DNA of 64,000 bases from Planctomycetota bacterium (lineage in GTDB: Bacteria; Planctomycetota; Planctomycetia; Pirellulales; PNKZ01): assembly GCA_018242585.1 (NCBI GenBank), contig JAFEBQ010000002.1, forward strand, positions 1 to 64,000, in the 5' to 3' direction. Position 1 is the stretch's first letter; every line of letters begins with the position of its first letter. Below the pieces are notes generated by a model, which did no database searches, had not been told where the DNA came from, and saw only the letters and a program-made list of their open reading frames with translations. Of the stretch, positions 45,350-54,544 are shown piece by piece. A program made the position numbers and the translations under genes.

Positions 45350-47782
45350 ATGCCCGACTTCGAGCAGCTTGGCGTGTTTTACCTGGGCAAGCAGTACGAC
45401 ATGGCCGGCCAAAAGCTGCGCGACGAGTTGCTGCTGTACGACGCCAAGGATCTGACCACTCATGCCGTCTGCGTGGGCATGACCGGCAGCGGCAAGACGG
45501 GCCTCTGCCTGTCGCTGCTCGAAGAAGCGGCCATCGACGGTGTGCCGGCGATTGCCATCGACCCGAAAGGGGATCTGGGGAACCTGCTCCTGACGTTTCC
45601 GCAATTGCGCCCCGAGGATTTCCGCCCGTGGGTCGATCCGGCCGACGCCACGCGACGCGGGATCACCCCTGACGAGTTGGCCGCGAAGACAGCGACTCAG
45701 TGGCGCGACGGCCTGGCTGCTTGGGGCCAGGACGGCGCCCGCATCCAGCGGTTCCGCGATTCGGTCGAGATGACAATCTACACTCCCGGCAGTAGCGCCG
45801 GCGTGCCGCTGACGGTGTTGCGCTCGTTCAACGCGCCGTCGGCGGCCGTGGTGGCCGACGGCGACGCGCTGCGCGAGCGAATCAACGGCTCGGTGGCCGG
45901 GCTGTTGGCGCTGGTGGGCATCGAGGCCGATCCGCTCAAGAGCCGCGAGCATATTCTGCTGGCCACGTTGCTCGATCGGGCGTGGCGCGAAGGACGCGAC
46001 TTGGACCTGGGTGGGCTGATTCGCGATATTCAACAGCCGCCGGTCGAGCGTGTGGGCCTGATCGACCTCGAAACATTCTTCCCGGCCAAGCAACGGTTCG
46101 AGCTGGCCATGCAGTTGAACAACGTGCTGGCCTCGCCCGGCTTCTCGGGCTGGATGCAAGGCGAGTCGCTCGACGTCAGCAAGCTGCTGTATCAATCCAA
46201 CGGCAAGCCGAAGTTGTCGGTCATCTCGATCGCTCACCTGTCCGATTCGGAGCGAATGTTCTTTGTCACGATCTTGCTCAACGAAGTACTGGCTTGGATG
46301 CGCAGCCAGCCCGGCACGTCGAGCCTGCGGGCGATTCTCTACATGGACGAGGTGTTCGGCTTCTTCCCGCCGACGGCGAACCCGCCGAGCAAGCAGCCGA
46401 TGCTGACGCTGCTGAAGCAGGCCCGCGCGTTCGGGCTGGGCATCGCGCTGGCCACGCAAAACCCGGTCGATCTCGACTATAAGGGGCTGTCGAACGCCGG
46501 CACCTGGTTCTTGGGCCGGCTGCAAACCGAACGTGACAAGGCCCGCGTGCTCGAAGGGCTCGAAGGGGCCAGCGCAGCGGCAGGCCACTCGTTCAATCGC
46601 GGCAAGATGGAAGCCACGCTCGCTGGACTCGGCAGCCGCGTCTTCTTGATGAACAACGTCCACGAAGACGCCCCGGTCGTGTTTCAGACCCGCTGGACAT
46701 TGTCGTATCTGCGCGGCCCCTTGTCTCGCGACCAGATTCACGAGTTGACCAAGCAACGCGCGCCGGCCGCGACGTCGGCTTCGCCCGTCACAGCCAGCGC
46801 CCCGGCGCCGCAATCGACGCCTATTCCCGCCGCGCCGATCGCACCATCACCGGCCAGTTCCCACCCGCGGCCGATGCTGCCGCCGGAAGTCAACGAGTGC
46901 TTTTTATTGTCGCGTCAGGCGGCCGGCAAAGGGGACAACGTCGTCTACGAGCCGCGCGTGCTGGCCCAGGCCAAGCTGCGCTTTAATCAGGCCAAGTCAG
47001 GCGTCGACCAGTGGCGCGAAGTCACGTTGCTGGCCACGCCGGCCGACGACGGCAGTGTCGATTGGGAGTCGGCCGAGGTGCTGGATGATGCCGAGAGCGA
47101 AGCCGCGCCGGTCGCGGGCGCGGGCTTCTCGCCGCTTCCCAAAGGGCTCGGTCTGGCCAAGAACTTCAAGAGCCTGGGCACGGCGGTGCAAACCCACTTG
47201 TACCAGAACGAAAAGCTGACGCTGTGGCGTTGCCCGGCCGTGGGCGAGGCGTCGCGCCCCGGAGAATCCGAAGCCGACTTCCGCATTCGCATGGCCCAGG
47301 CCGGCAAGGAAGCCCGCGATTCGGCGATCGACAAGCTGCGCCAGAAGTACGCTCCCAAGCTGAACGCGCTGGCCGAGCGACTGCGCAAAGCAGGGCAGAA
47401 AGTCGAAAAGGAAAAGGCTCAATCGAGCCAGGAAATGATGCACGCGGCCGTCAGCTTTGGCACGACGCTGGTCGGGGCGCTATTGGGGCGCAAACTGACC
47501 AGCGCCTCGAACGTGACCCGCGCCGCCAGTTCGATCCGTTCGGCCGGGAAAGTCGCCGCGCAACGTGGCGACGTGGCTCAGGCCGAAGAAAACGTCGAAG
47601 CGGTCCAAAGCCAGATCAACACGCTCAACGAGGAACTGGAAGCCGAGACCGGCAAGCTCCGTGACCAGTTTGGGGCCGATCAACTGGAACTCGAACCGGT
47701 GGTTGTTCAACCTAAAAAGTCTGAAATCTCCGTGACCCGAGTGGCCTTGGCCTGGCAGCCGACCGTGGTGCGACAGGCCTGA
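45350..47782 (+). CDS. HerA/FtsK-like ATPase (DUF87-type helicase domain)
   Basis: This 810-residue cytoplasmic ATPase has Walker A GMTGSGKT at 43-50 and Walker B with catalytic acid in ILYMDEV (Asp333, Glu334). A sensor-like segment follows (LLKQARAFGLGIALATQNPVDL), then TWFLGRLQTERDKARVLEGL. This is the HerA/VirB4-like bacterial family of unknown duty. The C-terminal part has a Pro/Ala linker (about 465-505), a further domain and a coiled coil (about 740-790). ATG 45350 with GGAGGG upstream is clear. TATAAT at 45298-45303 may be its -10 box. No nuclease (NurA) gene is adjacent. Confidence 0.85.
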   Translation: MPDFEQLGVFYLGKQYDMAGQKLRDELLLYDAKDLTTHAVCVGMTGSGKTGLCLSLLEEAAIDGVPAIAIDPKGDLGNLLLTFPQLRPEDFRPWVDPADATRRGITPDELAAKTATQWRDGLAAWGQDGARIQRFRDSVEMTIYTPGSSAGVPLTVLRSFNAPSAAVVADGDALRERINGSVAGLLALVGIEADPLKSREHILLATLLDRAWREGRDLDLGGLIRDIQQPPVERVGLIDLETFFPAKQRFELAMQLNNVLASPGFSGWMQGESLDVSKLLYQSNGKPKLSVISIAHLSDSERMFFVTILLNEVLAWMRSQPGTSSLRAILYMDEVFGFFPPTANPPSKQPMLTLLKQARAFGLGIALATQNPVDLDYKGLSNAGTWFLGRLQTERDKARVLEGLEGASAAAGHSFNRGKMEATLAGLGSRVFLMNNVHEDAPVVFQTRWTLSYLRGPLSRDQIHELTKQRAPAATSASPVTASAPAPQSTPIPAAPIAPSPASSHPRPMLPPEVNECFLLSRQAAGKGDNVVYEPRVLAQAKLRFNQAKSGVDQWREVTLLATPADDGSVDWESAEVLDDAESEAAPVAGAGFSPLPKGLGLAKNFKSLGTAVQTHLYQNEKLTLWRCPAVGEASRPGESEADFRIRMAQAGKEARDSAIDKLRQKYAPKLNALAERLRKAGQKVEKEKAQSSQEMMHAAVSFGTTLVGALLGRKLTSASNVTRAASSIRSAGKVAAQRGDVAQAEENVEAVQSQINTLNEELEAETGKLRDQFGADQLELEPVVVQPKKSEISVTRVALAWQPTVVRQA

Positions 47783-48182
47783 GCGAAACAGCCCCCGAGA
47801 CCGAAATAGACCGGCTGATCACGACCGGCCATCCATTGACTCGCGGGCCTTTGCCGTCGGCAAGCCGTCATTTCGCGACGGTTTCGCGAGACTGGATTCA
47901 CTTGTTGCCGACGCGAACTGAATCTGATCGCGGGGCACTCGAGTTGCCGTTCAAAGATAAGGTCGCTGAACAGCAGTCTTGTCGGCCTGCTCCGCGACGC
48001 AACACTTTGCCAGGAACAGTGTTGTTTCGCGCGACAAAATGGTTACCATTGGGTTTGTAGCGCGATCGTCAGGCCCCGGAGGCCACGATGGCCGGGCAGG
48101 GTCGTTGAACGGGGGCGTTGCTACCGACGGCAGCCTTGTGATGGGCTGCAGTTTTGCAATCGACATCGGGAGATCGAGACGC
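47783..48182. other. 400-bp spacer before the first toroid gene
   Basis: There is no gene. A small palindrome, AACACT...AGTGTT (48001-48023), lies near a weak -10-like TACCAT (48044-48049) and could be a regulatory site of the downstream gene. The evidence is thin. Confidence 0.35.
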
Positions 48183-49811
48183 ATGGCTGAGACACCTGCT
48201 CAGACAACGACAACTTCCGCAAAGACGGTTGCTCAAGCGGCGACCAAGGCCGCCCCCGCCAATGGTGCGGCGCCGACTCAAACGGCGGCGGTGCAACGTC
48301 AGGCCCCAGTTCAGGCTCGGGTGGCACAAGCCCCAACGCCGATAAGCATCCTCGATGAGTACGAGGAGATGAAGGCCGCCGGCTCGCTGGGCGTGCGCCA
48401 GATTCTGCCTGCCACGCTGGTCAGCTTGTTGGTCCACTGCGTGGCATTGATCGCGCTGGGGCTGGTGAAGAGTCAGACACCGACCAAGGAAGTGCCACGC
48501 GAGTTGGTGGCCGCGGTTGCTGATAACACTGGCGAAGTCGACGTTCTGGAAGAAGCGGTCCCGTTGGACGTTGATAATCAAATCACGGAACTCCCCGTCG
48601 AGACCGAAATGGTGACCGACGTGGTCGAATCGGCTTTGCCGATGGACATCTCGGCCGTCACGCTAGGCAACCCTGACTTGGTGGCTGGGTCACCGTTGGC
48701 GGTAAGTGAACTGGTTGGCAAGATCGGCGCCGGTGGTGGCGCGACGACCCTCTCGGGTTCGCGCGACAACAAGAACAAGATGGCGTCGGTCAAAGCCCGC
48801 GGCGGCAACGACGCCAGCGAAGCGGCCGTGGCCCGCGGCTTGGCCTGGCTGGCCGAGCACCAGATGCCCGATGGCAGTTGGAACATTGACCCAGGCCAAT
48901 GCCCCAAGTGCGGCGGCAAGTGCAAGGATCCCGGTAACCGCACCCAGGCCCGCATGGGGGCCACGGCGCTCGGCATCCTGCCCTTCCTCGGCGCCGGCCA
49001 GACGCACAAGACCGGCAAGTACGCCCAGAACGTGCGGGGCGGCCTGGACTTCCTGACCCGCAACATGAAGGTCACGCCCAACGGCGGCGACTGCTCGGAC
49101 CCGCAAGGTTCGCTCTACTCGCACGGGCTGTGCTCGATCGCGCTGTGCGAGTCGTATGCGTTGACCCAGGATAAATCGCTGGGGGCGGCGGCGCAGTTGG
49201 CAGTGAACTACATCTCGTACGCGCAAGACCCGGTGGGCGGCGGCTGGCGCTATGGCCCGCGCCAGCCCGGCGACACGTCAGTCGTCGGCTGGCAATTGAT
49301 GGCGCTTAAGAGCGGCCACATGAGCCATCTGAGTGTCCGCGGTGACACGGTGAAGAACGCCATCAAGTTCTTGAACGCCGTGCAGGCCGACGGCGGCGCT
49401 TTCTACGGCTACACGGACACGGGCAAGGGCCCGGGGACGACGGCGGTCGGCTTGCTGTGCCGCATGTACCTGGGCTGGAAGCGCGACGAACCGGCGCTCG
49501 AAAAGGGCGTGCAGTTCCTCTCGAAACGCGGTCCTTCGCCCACCGACATCTACTACAACTACTACGCGACGCAGGTTCTCCACCACTACGAAGGGGAACT
49601 CTGGACGCTCTGGAACGAGAAGATGCGCGACCAGTTGATTAACACCCAGGCCAAAGACGGCCATCAGGTCGGTAGCTGGTTCTACGCGGGCGGGCATGCC
49701 AACGAAGCGGGCGGCCGGCTCTATTGCACGTCGCTGTCGGTGATGACCCTCGAGGTCTATTACCGGCACTTGCCGCTGTACAAGAAGAACTCGACCGACG
49801 ACGATTTCTAA
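48183..49811 (+). CDS. Membrane-anchored squalene-cyclase/prenyltransferase-fold protein, paralogue 1
   Basis: This 542-residue protein has an Ala/Gln/Thr-rich N-terminus (1-55), one membrane helix (about 73-94), an extended region (95-200), and then an alpha-toroid domain with repeated QMPDGSWN, GGGWRYGPRQPGDTSVVGWQLMAL and GSWFYAGG-type units. Such domains resemble squalene cyclases and prenyltransferases, but no cyclase DXDD acid motif is seen, so a binding or structural role is likely. A three-Cys insert (C240xxC243xxxC247) is shared with the paralogue at 51925. GGGAG lies before ATG 48183. Confidence 0.8.
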   Translation: MAETPAQTTTTSAKTVAQAATKAAPANGAAPTQTAAVQRQAPVQARVAQAPTPISILDEYEEMKAAGSLGVRQILPATLVSLLVHCVALIALGLVKSQTPTKEVPRELVAAVADNTGEVDVLEEAVPLDVDNQITELPVETEMVTDVVESALPMDISAVTLGNPDLVAGSPLAVSELVGKIGAGGGATTLSGSRDNKNKMASVKARGGNDASEAAVARGLAWLAEHQMPDGSWNIDPGQCPKCGGKCKDPGNRTQARMGATALGILPFLGAGQTHKTGKYAQNVRGGLDFLTRNMKVTPNGGDCSDPQGSLYSHGLCSIALCESYALTQDKSLGAAAQLAVNYISYAQDPVGGGWRYGPRQPGDTSVVGWQLMALKSGHMSHLSVRGDTVKNAIKFLNAVQADGGAFYGYTDTGKGPGTTAVGLLCRMYLGWKRDEPALEKGVQFLSKRGPSPTDIYYNYYATQVLHHYEGELWTLWNEKMRDQLINTQAKDGHQVGSWFYAGGHANEAGGRLYCTSLSVMTLEVYYRHLPLYKKNSTDDDF

Positions 49812-49851
49812 GTCGATTCGTACACGAGTTGTCCTGAACGCTACCTCATAC

Positions 49852-49884
49852 AAGCCCAGGGGTCTCAACCCCTGGGCTTTTTCT
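49852..49884. terminator. Strong terminator between convergent genes
   Basis: An 11-bp perfect stem AAGCCCAGGGG/CCCCTGGGCTT with loop TCTCAA is followed by TTTTTC on the plus strand. It serves the toroid gene. On the other strand it overlaps the last codons (KKKPRG) of the redoxin gene. Confidence 0.9.
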
Positions 49885-51682
49885 TGCGCACCGCGCGCCG
49901 CCACGCCACGGCGCCCACCATCGACAGCAGCGCCCCGCGCGCCAGCCACACGCTCCACGGTTGTGTCACGTCGGCCGACGTACGCTCGATCGCCACGTCG
50001 TAATAGCCGTTGAACATCTCGTCTTCGCTGCGCGAACCGGTGCGGACTTCGACCGTCGGGTCAGGGTTCACTGGATTCGTGGCCGAGTTGTCGTACACGG
50101 CCGAACAACGCAGCACCGTACCGGTCGGGAAGCGTTTCGGCTCGGCCAGTTCGTACCGATGCTGCCAGTTGTAATCCCAGCGCGGCACGCTAAGCAGCGT
50201 CTCGCGATGGCCGTCAGGATACTCCGCTTCGTACCGAAACGACTTGCCCCGCAGGTGCAAGTGCGGAAACATCGCCAGCAACAGCATCTCACGCTCGCAC
50301 GGCGCGGCATGTTCCACGCGGTGTGCGGCCGCGCCAGGCGGAATCCTTAGCTGTTCATCGACCACCAGCCGCGTGGCAACCTCGTGAGTCACGCGCTCGG
50401 GCGAGCAGAACTTCAGCCCTAACTCGGTGCGATCTGTTTGCTCGACGCCATTGGGGACGTAATGCATGACGAATCGCACGCGCCACCCGGCGGGCAGGCG
50501 CTTGGCCATCCCCGACGGAAACTCGGTCGCGCCAGTCCCCGCGGCCATCGCCGCCAGGCAGACCGAGCCGAACGCGCCGGCTTCGACCACGTCGTCGCTG
50601 CTCGGCGGGCAGAGGAACACGTTGCAGTGATGGACTACGGCCCGATTGCTGGGCCGCACCTCGACCGCGGTCACCCAACGATCAGTTGCCAAGCCTGGGT
50701 CGACATCGAACGTCTGATATTCCAGCATGCCAGTCGCTGGTACACGGAACTCGACCGGCATCGCGATGACTGCTTCCGGCTGGCCGATCTCCCAATTGCC
50801 TATCGCAACTGTGTCCGCGTCCTTCTTCACCTCAGTCTCCGCCGCCACATCCCCGCGCGGACATCCCGCCGCCACCCAAGCCGCGATCTGTTCACGCTCG
50901 CCAACCGTCAAGCTGGCGTCGTTCGCGAAGTGTCCGAGCCGCGGATCGGCGTGCCAGGGTGGCATGCGGCCATTGCCGACGACCTCGGCGATCATCGCGC
51001 CCCAGCCGACCATTTCCTCGTAACGATTCAACGGCATCGGCCCCATGCCGCCAGTGCGGTGACAGCGCATGCAGTGCGATTTTACGATCGTCGCAATATG
51101 CTCCTCGTACGTGATGCGCTGTTCGCCAGCCTGCGATACCCCGTGGGCAATTAAACAGCCCGTCGCCGGCGTCTCGGGCACGGTCACGGGCCAGCCGGAC
51201 AGTAGTTCATCGAGCGCGCGGCGCAGGTCGTGCGACTCGGCCGCCGCGCGCCGCGTGCCAAGCTGGTATTGGTCGTCAACGCGGCCACGGTAGCGCACCT
51301 GACCGCCGCGGTCGAGTACCACGATCGCGGGCGTCCGCTCGACCTGCCAACGATCGGCCAGCGTCGTCCCCAGGTCTTTGGCGATCGGATACGCGAGTTG
51401 ATGCTCGGCCGCGAACCGGCGCAGCTCGGCGACGCTGTCCTGTGCATGAGAATCGATCGCCAGCACGCGCACTCCGCGCGGCTGATACTCCGCGGCAAGT
51501 TCATTGAGCCGCACGGCGTACAACCGGGCCAAAGGGCACTCGACCCCTAAAAACGCCACGACCAGCAATTGCTCGTCGTCGCCGACCTCGACACGCTGGA
51601 TTTGCCCCACCACGTCGCGCACCTCGGGCGTTCCGCTCAGCGCTGCACAGAGCAACAGCGGTACAATCCAACCGGTCATCAC
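49865..51682 (-). CDS. Redoxin / cytochrome c / PHM-like copper monooxygenase fusion
   Basis: This 605-residue exported protein has a signal peptide (1-18), a thioredoxin-fold redoxin domain (about 25-165, single Cys49 in VECPLARLY), a c-type heme site C204-M-R-C207-H208 with Met residues after it, and a peptidylglycine-hydroxylase-like copper domain pair (about 300-570). The copper ligands expected in that family are visible: His351-His352, His407, His474 and His476 (PHLHLRGK) and Met556. A membrane helix (about 575-595) and basic tail follow. It probably carries out periplasmic redox chemistry; the substrate is unknown. The last codons overlap the terminator hairpin. Confidence 0.85.
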   Translation of the reverse strand: MMTGWIVPLLLCAALSGTPEVRDVVGQIQRVEVGDDEQLLVVAFLGVECPLARLYAVRLNELAAEYQPRGVRVLAIDSHAQDSVAELRRFAAEHQLAYPIAKDLGTTLADRWQVERTPAIVVLDRGGQVRYRGRVDDQYQLGTRRAAAESHDLRRALDELLSGWPVTVPETPATGCLIAHGVSQAGEQRITYEEHIATIVKSHCMRCHRTGGMGPMPLNRYEEMVGWGAMIAEVVGNGRMPPWHADPRLGHFANDASLTVGEREQIAAWVAAGCPRGDVAAETEVKKDADTVAIGNWEIGQPEAVIAMPVEFRVPATGMLEYQTFDVDPGLATDRWVTAVEVRPSNRAVVHHCNVFLCPPSSDDVVEAGAFGSVCLAAMAAGTGATEFPSGMAKRLPAGWRVRFVMHYVPNGVEQTDRTELGLKFCSPERVTHEVATRLVVDEQLRIPPGAAAHRVEHAAPCEREMLLLAMFPHLHLRGKSFRYEAEYPDGHRETLLSVPRWDYNWQHRYELAEPKRFPTGTVLRCSAVYDNSATNPVNPDPTVEVRTGSRSEDEMFNGYYDVAIERTSADVTQPWSVWLARGALLSMVGAVAWRRAVRKKKPRG

Positions 51683-51849
51683 GGCGCTCGTGAAGTGGCC
51701 TGCAATGCATCCAGCGCAAATCTAGCTTGCCACTGCCGCTGTCGGGCTGTCCCCGACGATCCGCAAATCATTCGCCAGCCTCGCCGTAACCCATTACGAA
51801 TCAACCGGTTATTTCGCCGCCCCAGGGCGACCGACACGTTGCCGTGAGC

Positions 51850-51855
51850 TATAAT
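51850..51855 (+). promoter_or_regulatory. Candidate -10 box of the second toroid gene
   Basis: A perfect TATAAT lies 70 bp before the start codon in the 240-bp spacer. No good -35 box is at the right distance. Confidence 0.35.
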
Positions 51856-51924
51856 TGGCAAAGCGAGCGGCCCATCTGGGTTGGAAAAACGGCCCGGCCG
51901 CGCGCTACCTTCCGCGGTAGTCCG

Positions 51925-53676
51925 ATGAGTGTCTCCACCGGAGATTCGAACGCCATGCCGGCCGATGCCGCGTTGTCGGCGCGCGAGGTGGGGCTCGAAC
52001 TCGATCATCTACCGGCAAAGTCGGCGTCACCGCAGCCGGGTCCGCTGGACGTCGGCCTCGAACTGGACGGCCTCGCGCCCATCGCGGCGCCGCCCATCGA
52101 AGTCCTGACCGCCCAGGTCACGGCCCCTCCGATCGAGATTCAAATCGCAGCCCCCGCCGCCCCTCCCACCGTGGTGCCGCGCGCCACGGAAGTCGACTCG
52201 CTCGACGCGGCCGCGAACAATCAGGCCAGCATCTGGTTCCGCGCACGACAGCGATGGCTGACCCGGCGCAACACGCCCTTGATCAGCTTCACGACCAGCG
52301 CCGTGGTCCACTGCGTGACGTTCATCTTGCTGGGACTCTCCACGACGCCGATCACACCGCTGGCCGAGCCGGTGACACTGATTGCCCGCGTCGACGGCCC
52401 GACCGGTGAACCGCAACAAATGGCCGTCGACGTCACGATCGAAGAATCGACCGTGACCGAAACCTCGGTGCCGATTTCGGCCGATTCGCTGGTGGCCATC
52501 CCTCAACGTGTATCGCCCGCCGCGAGCCGGCTGGTCCCGGTCGAGACGAACCCCCTGGCGCTGGTTTCGGCCGGCGAGCTGTTGCACTCGGTCGGCGGCA
52601 CCAACAGCACGATGGCTGGCAGTCTGGCCGGGCGCGGGCCGGTGCAGCGCGCCGGGCTGATCGACTCGGAAGGGGGGACGCCCCATAGCGAAGAAGCCGT
52701 CTCCCGCGGCCTGCGCTGGCTGCAAACACACCAGAACCGCGATGGCAGTTGGCATTTCAATCACCACGACTGCCCCGCCTGCAACGGCCAGTGCGGCCAG
52801 CCCGGAAGTTCATCCTCGACCACGGCGGCCACTGCGCTTGCCCTGTTGCCGTTCCTGGCTGCCGGACACACGCACCGAACCGGCGATTACCAACTGACCG
52901 TCGAGCAGGGGTTGTATTACTTGCGAGGTCGCGGGCGGCAGGTCACGCACGGCTCGGATTTCCAGGAAGGGACGATGTACGCGCAAGGGATGGCGGCGAT
53001 CTGTCTGGCCGAGGCGCTGGGCATGACCGGCGATCAATCGCTGCGCGAGCCGGCCGAACGAGCGATCGAATTCATCCTGTTCGCGCAAGATAAAAAAGGG
53101 GGCGGCTGGCGGTACACGCCGGGCCAGCCCGGCGATATGACCGTGACCGGCTGGCAACTGATGGCCCTGCGTTGCGGCCAGATGAACTATCTGAAGGTTC
53201 CGGCCGAGAACGTGAAAGCGGCGGTCGGCTTCCTGGACACGATGGGCGAGGACCAAGGGGCAACGTACGGCTACCTAGGCCCCGGGCGCGAACCCGTGAG
53301 CACCGCGGTCGGTTTGCTGAGCCGGATGTACAACGGCTGGCGGCGCGATCACCCGCCCATGGCCCGCGGCGTGCGCTACCTGATCGGCCAGGGTCCGTCA
53401 AAGGACGATATGTATTACAACTTTTACGCCACGCAGGTCATGCACCACTGGGGTGGCATCGAGTGGCACGACTGGAACAACAAGCTGCGCGAATACCTGA
53501 TTCAAGCCCAAGGCCGCCAAGGACACGAGACCGGCAGTTGGCACTTTGTCGACGCCCACGGCAGCAGCACCAAGGGGGGCCGGCTCTACAACACCTGCCT
53601 GGCGATCCTGACCTTGGAAGTCTATTACCGGTATCTGCCGATCTACGACAAGACGGCCGTGAACGACAGTTTTTAA
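51925..53676 (+). CDS. Membrane-anchored squalene-cyclase/prenyltransferase-fold protein, paralogue 2
   Basis: This 583-residue protein has the same plan as the protein at 48183: a disordered start (1-100) with a duplicated GLELD motif (VGLELDHLP and VGLELDGLA), a membrane helix (about 118-137), an extended region, and an alpha-toroid with RDGSWHFN, GGGWRYTPGQPGDMTVTGWQLMAL and GSWHFVDAHG units. Both carry the three-Cys insert (C283xxC286xxxC290 here) and end in LEVYYRYLPIYDK-type sequence. Start ATG 51925 is likely; ATG 51955 with GGAG 11 bases upstream is an alternative. The gene precedes the HisA-like and carboxylase genes on the same strand. Confidence 0.8.
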   Translation: MSVSTGDSNAMPADAALSAREVGLELDHLPAKSASPQPGPLDVGLELDGLAPIAAPPIEVLTAQVTAPPIEIQIAAPAAPPTVVPRATEVDSLDAAANNQASIWFRARQRWLTRRNTPLISFTTSAVVHCVTFILLGLSTTPITPLAEPVTLIARVDGPTGEPQQMAVDVTIEESTVTETSVPISADSLVAIPQRVSPAASRLVPVETNPLALVSAGELLHSVGGTNSTMAGSLAGRGPVQRAGLIDSEGGTPHSEEAVSRGLRWLQTHQNRDGSWHFNHHDCPACNGQCGQPGSSSSTTAATALALLPFLAAGHTHRTGDYQLTVEQGLYYLRGRGRQVTHGSDFQEGTMYAQGMAAICLAEALGMTGDQSLREPAERAIEFILFAQDKKGGGWRYTPGQPGDMTVTGWQLMALRCGQMNYLKVPAENVKAAVGFLDTMGEDQGATYGYLGPGREPVSTAVGLLSRMYNGWRRDHPPMARGVRYLIGQGPSKDDMYYNFYATQVMHHWGGIEWHDWNNKLREYLIQAQGRQGHETGSWHFVDAHGSSTKGGRLYNTCLAILTLEVYYRYLPIYDKTAVNDSF

Positions 53677-53710
53677 GAATCGAGTTGGCGAGCAAGGCAG
53701 GGCGGCAGCG

Positions 53711-54532
53711 ATGGATGTCGTACCGGTAATCGATCTGCGGGAAGGAGACGTGGTCCGCGGCGTCGCCGGGCGACGGGCCGAGTATCGGCCCATCGCGAGC
53801 GCGCTTTGTGCTGGGAGCGTGCCGGCGGAAGTGGCGGCCGCGTTCGTCGAGCGATTTGGCTTCGATTCGGTCTATGTCGCCGATCTTGATGCGATTACTG
53901 GCCGCCCGCCAGCGGTCGACGCTTACGCCCAGATTGCCGCCGCAGGGCTGACACCTTGGATCGACGCGGGTGTGCGCGACGCGGCCGGCGCGAAGGAGTT
54001 ACTGGCAGCGGTTGACCAAATTGACGCCAACGCCTCGCTGATCGTCGGCCTGGAATCGATTGCCTCGCGCGACGCATTGCGACAGATTGCCGCCGCGCTC
54101 CCACGTCAGCGGTTGATCTTCAGCCTCGATTTGAAGCAGGGCGAGCCGCTGGCTGCCGCTGACTGGCAAGGGGTTTCCGCCGAGTCAATCGCCGACGAAG
54201 CGATCAGTCTCGGCTTTGCCCGGCTGATCGTATTGGATCTGGCCCAGGTCGGCACCGGTCGCGGGCCGGCGGTCGCGACTTTGTGTGCAAAAATCCGCCA
54301 ACGATACCCATGCGTGGAATTGATCGCCGGTGGTGGTGTGCGCCGCGGCGACGATCTGCGAACATTAGCCGAATCGGGCTGCGACCTCGCACTAGTGGCC
54401 AGCGCGTTGCACGACGGCTCGCTGACTCGCGCTGATTTGGTTCCTTTCCGTAGAATGATAGACGCCACAAGGCCCCCGGCGACCCGCCGGGGGCTAACGG
54501 CTGCACACGACGCATTGCCACGCTTGAATTGA
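53711..54532 (+). CDS. HisA/HisF-related TIM-barrel protein
   Basis: This 273-residue protein of the HisA/HisF superfamily keeps the two active-site Asp positions (Asp8 in PVIDL, Asp140 in FSLDLK) and the phosphate-binding LIAGGGVRRGDDL. The usual HisA active-site segment is replaced by VLDLAQVGTGRGPAVATL. That is the form of the hisAF-related group found in methanogens and in organisms with tetrahydromethanopterin C1 metabolism, including some Planctomycetes. The role is inferred and true HisA activity is doubtful. Residues 252-263 are encoded by a hairpin repeat element that has entered the 3' end of the gene. The gene ends 12 bp before the carboxylase gene. Confidence 0.75.
   Translation: MDVVPVIDLREGDVVRGVAGRRAEYRPIASALCAGSVPAEVAAAFVERFGFDSVYVADLDAITGRPPAVDAYAQIAAAGLTPWIDAGVRDAAGAKELLAAVDQIDANASLIVGLESIASRDALRQIAAALPRQRLIFSLDLKQGEPLAAADWQGVSAESIADEAISLGFARLIVLDLAQVGTGRGPAVATLCAKIRQRYPCVELIAGGGVRRGDDLRTLAESGCDLALVASALHDGSLTRADLVPFRRMIDATRPPATRRGLTAAHDALPRLN
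54466..54499. repeat. GCCCCCGG hairpin element inside the HisA-like gene
   Basis: CACAAG is followed by the stem GCCCCCGGC (54472-54480), loop GACCC, complement (54486-54494) and TAACG. It matches the element at 41547-41578 read on the other strand (CACAAGG, palindrome, CTAA). It is translated in frame as RPPATRRG. Confidence 0.85.
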
Positions 54533-54544
54533 ACACGAGGAATC

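Noticed and set aside
45176-46813. 545-codon open frame on the minus strand opposite the HerA/FtsK-like ATPase
   Set aside because: It lies fully antisense to genes with clear motifs; the composition (Arg/Gln/His-rich, no domain) is typical of a GC-rich antisense shadow.
48001-48023. AACACT...AGTGTT as a terminator of the HerA-like gene
   Set aside because: Only six base pairs and no U-run of use; it lies more than 200 bp behind the gene and is at most a weak regulatory site.
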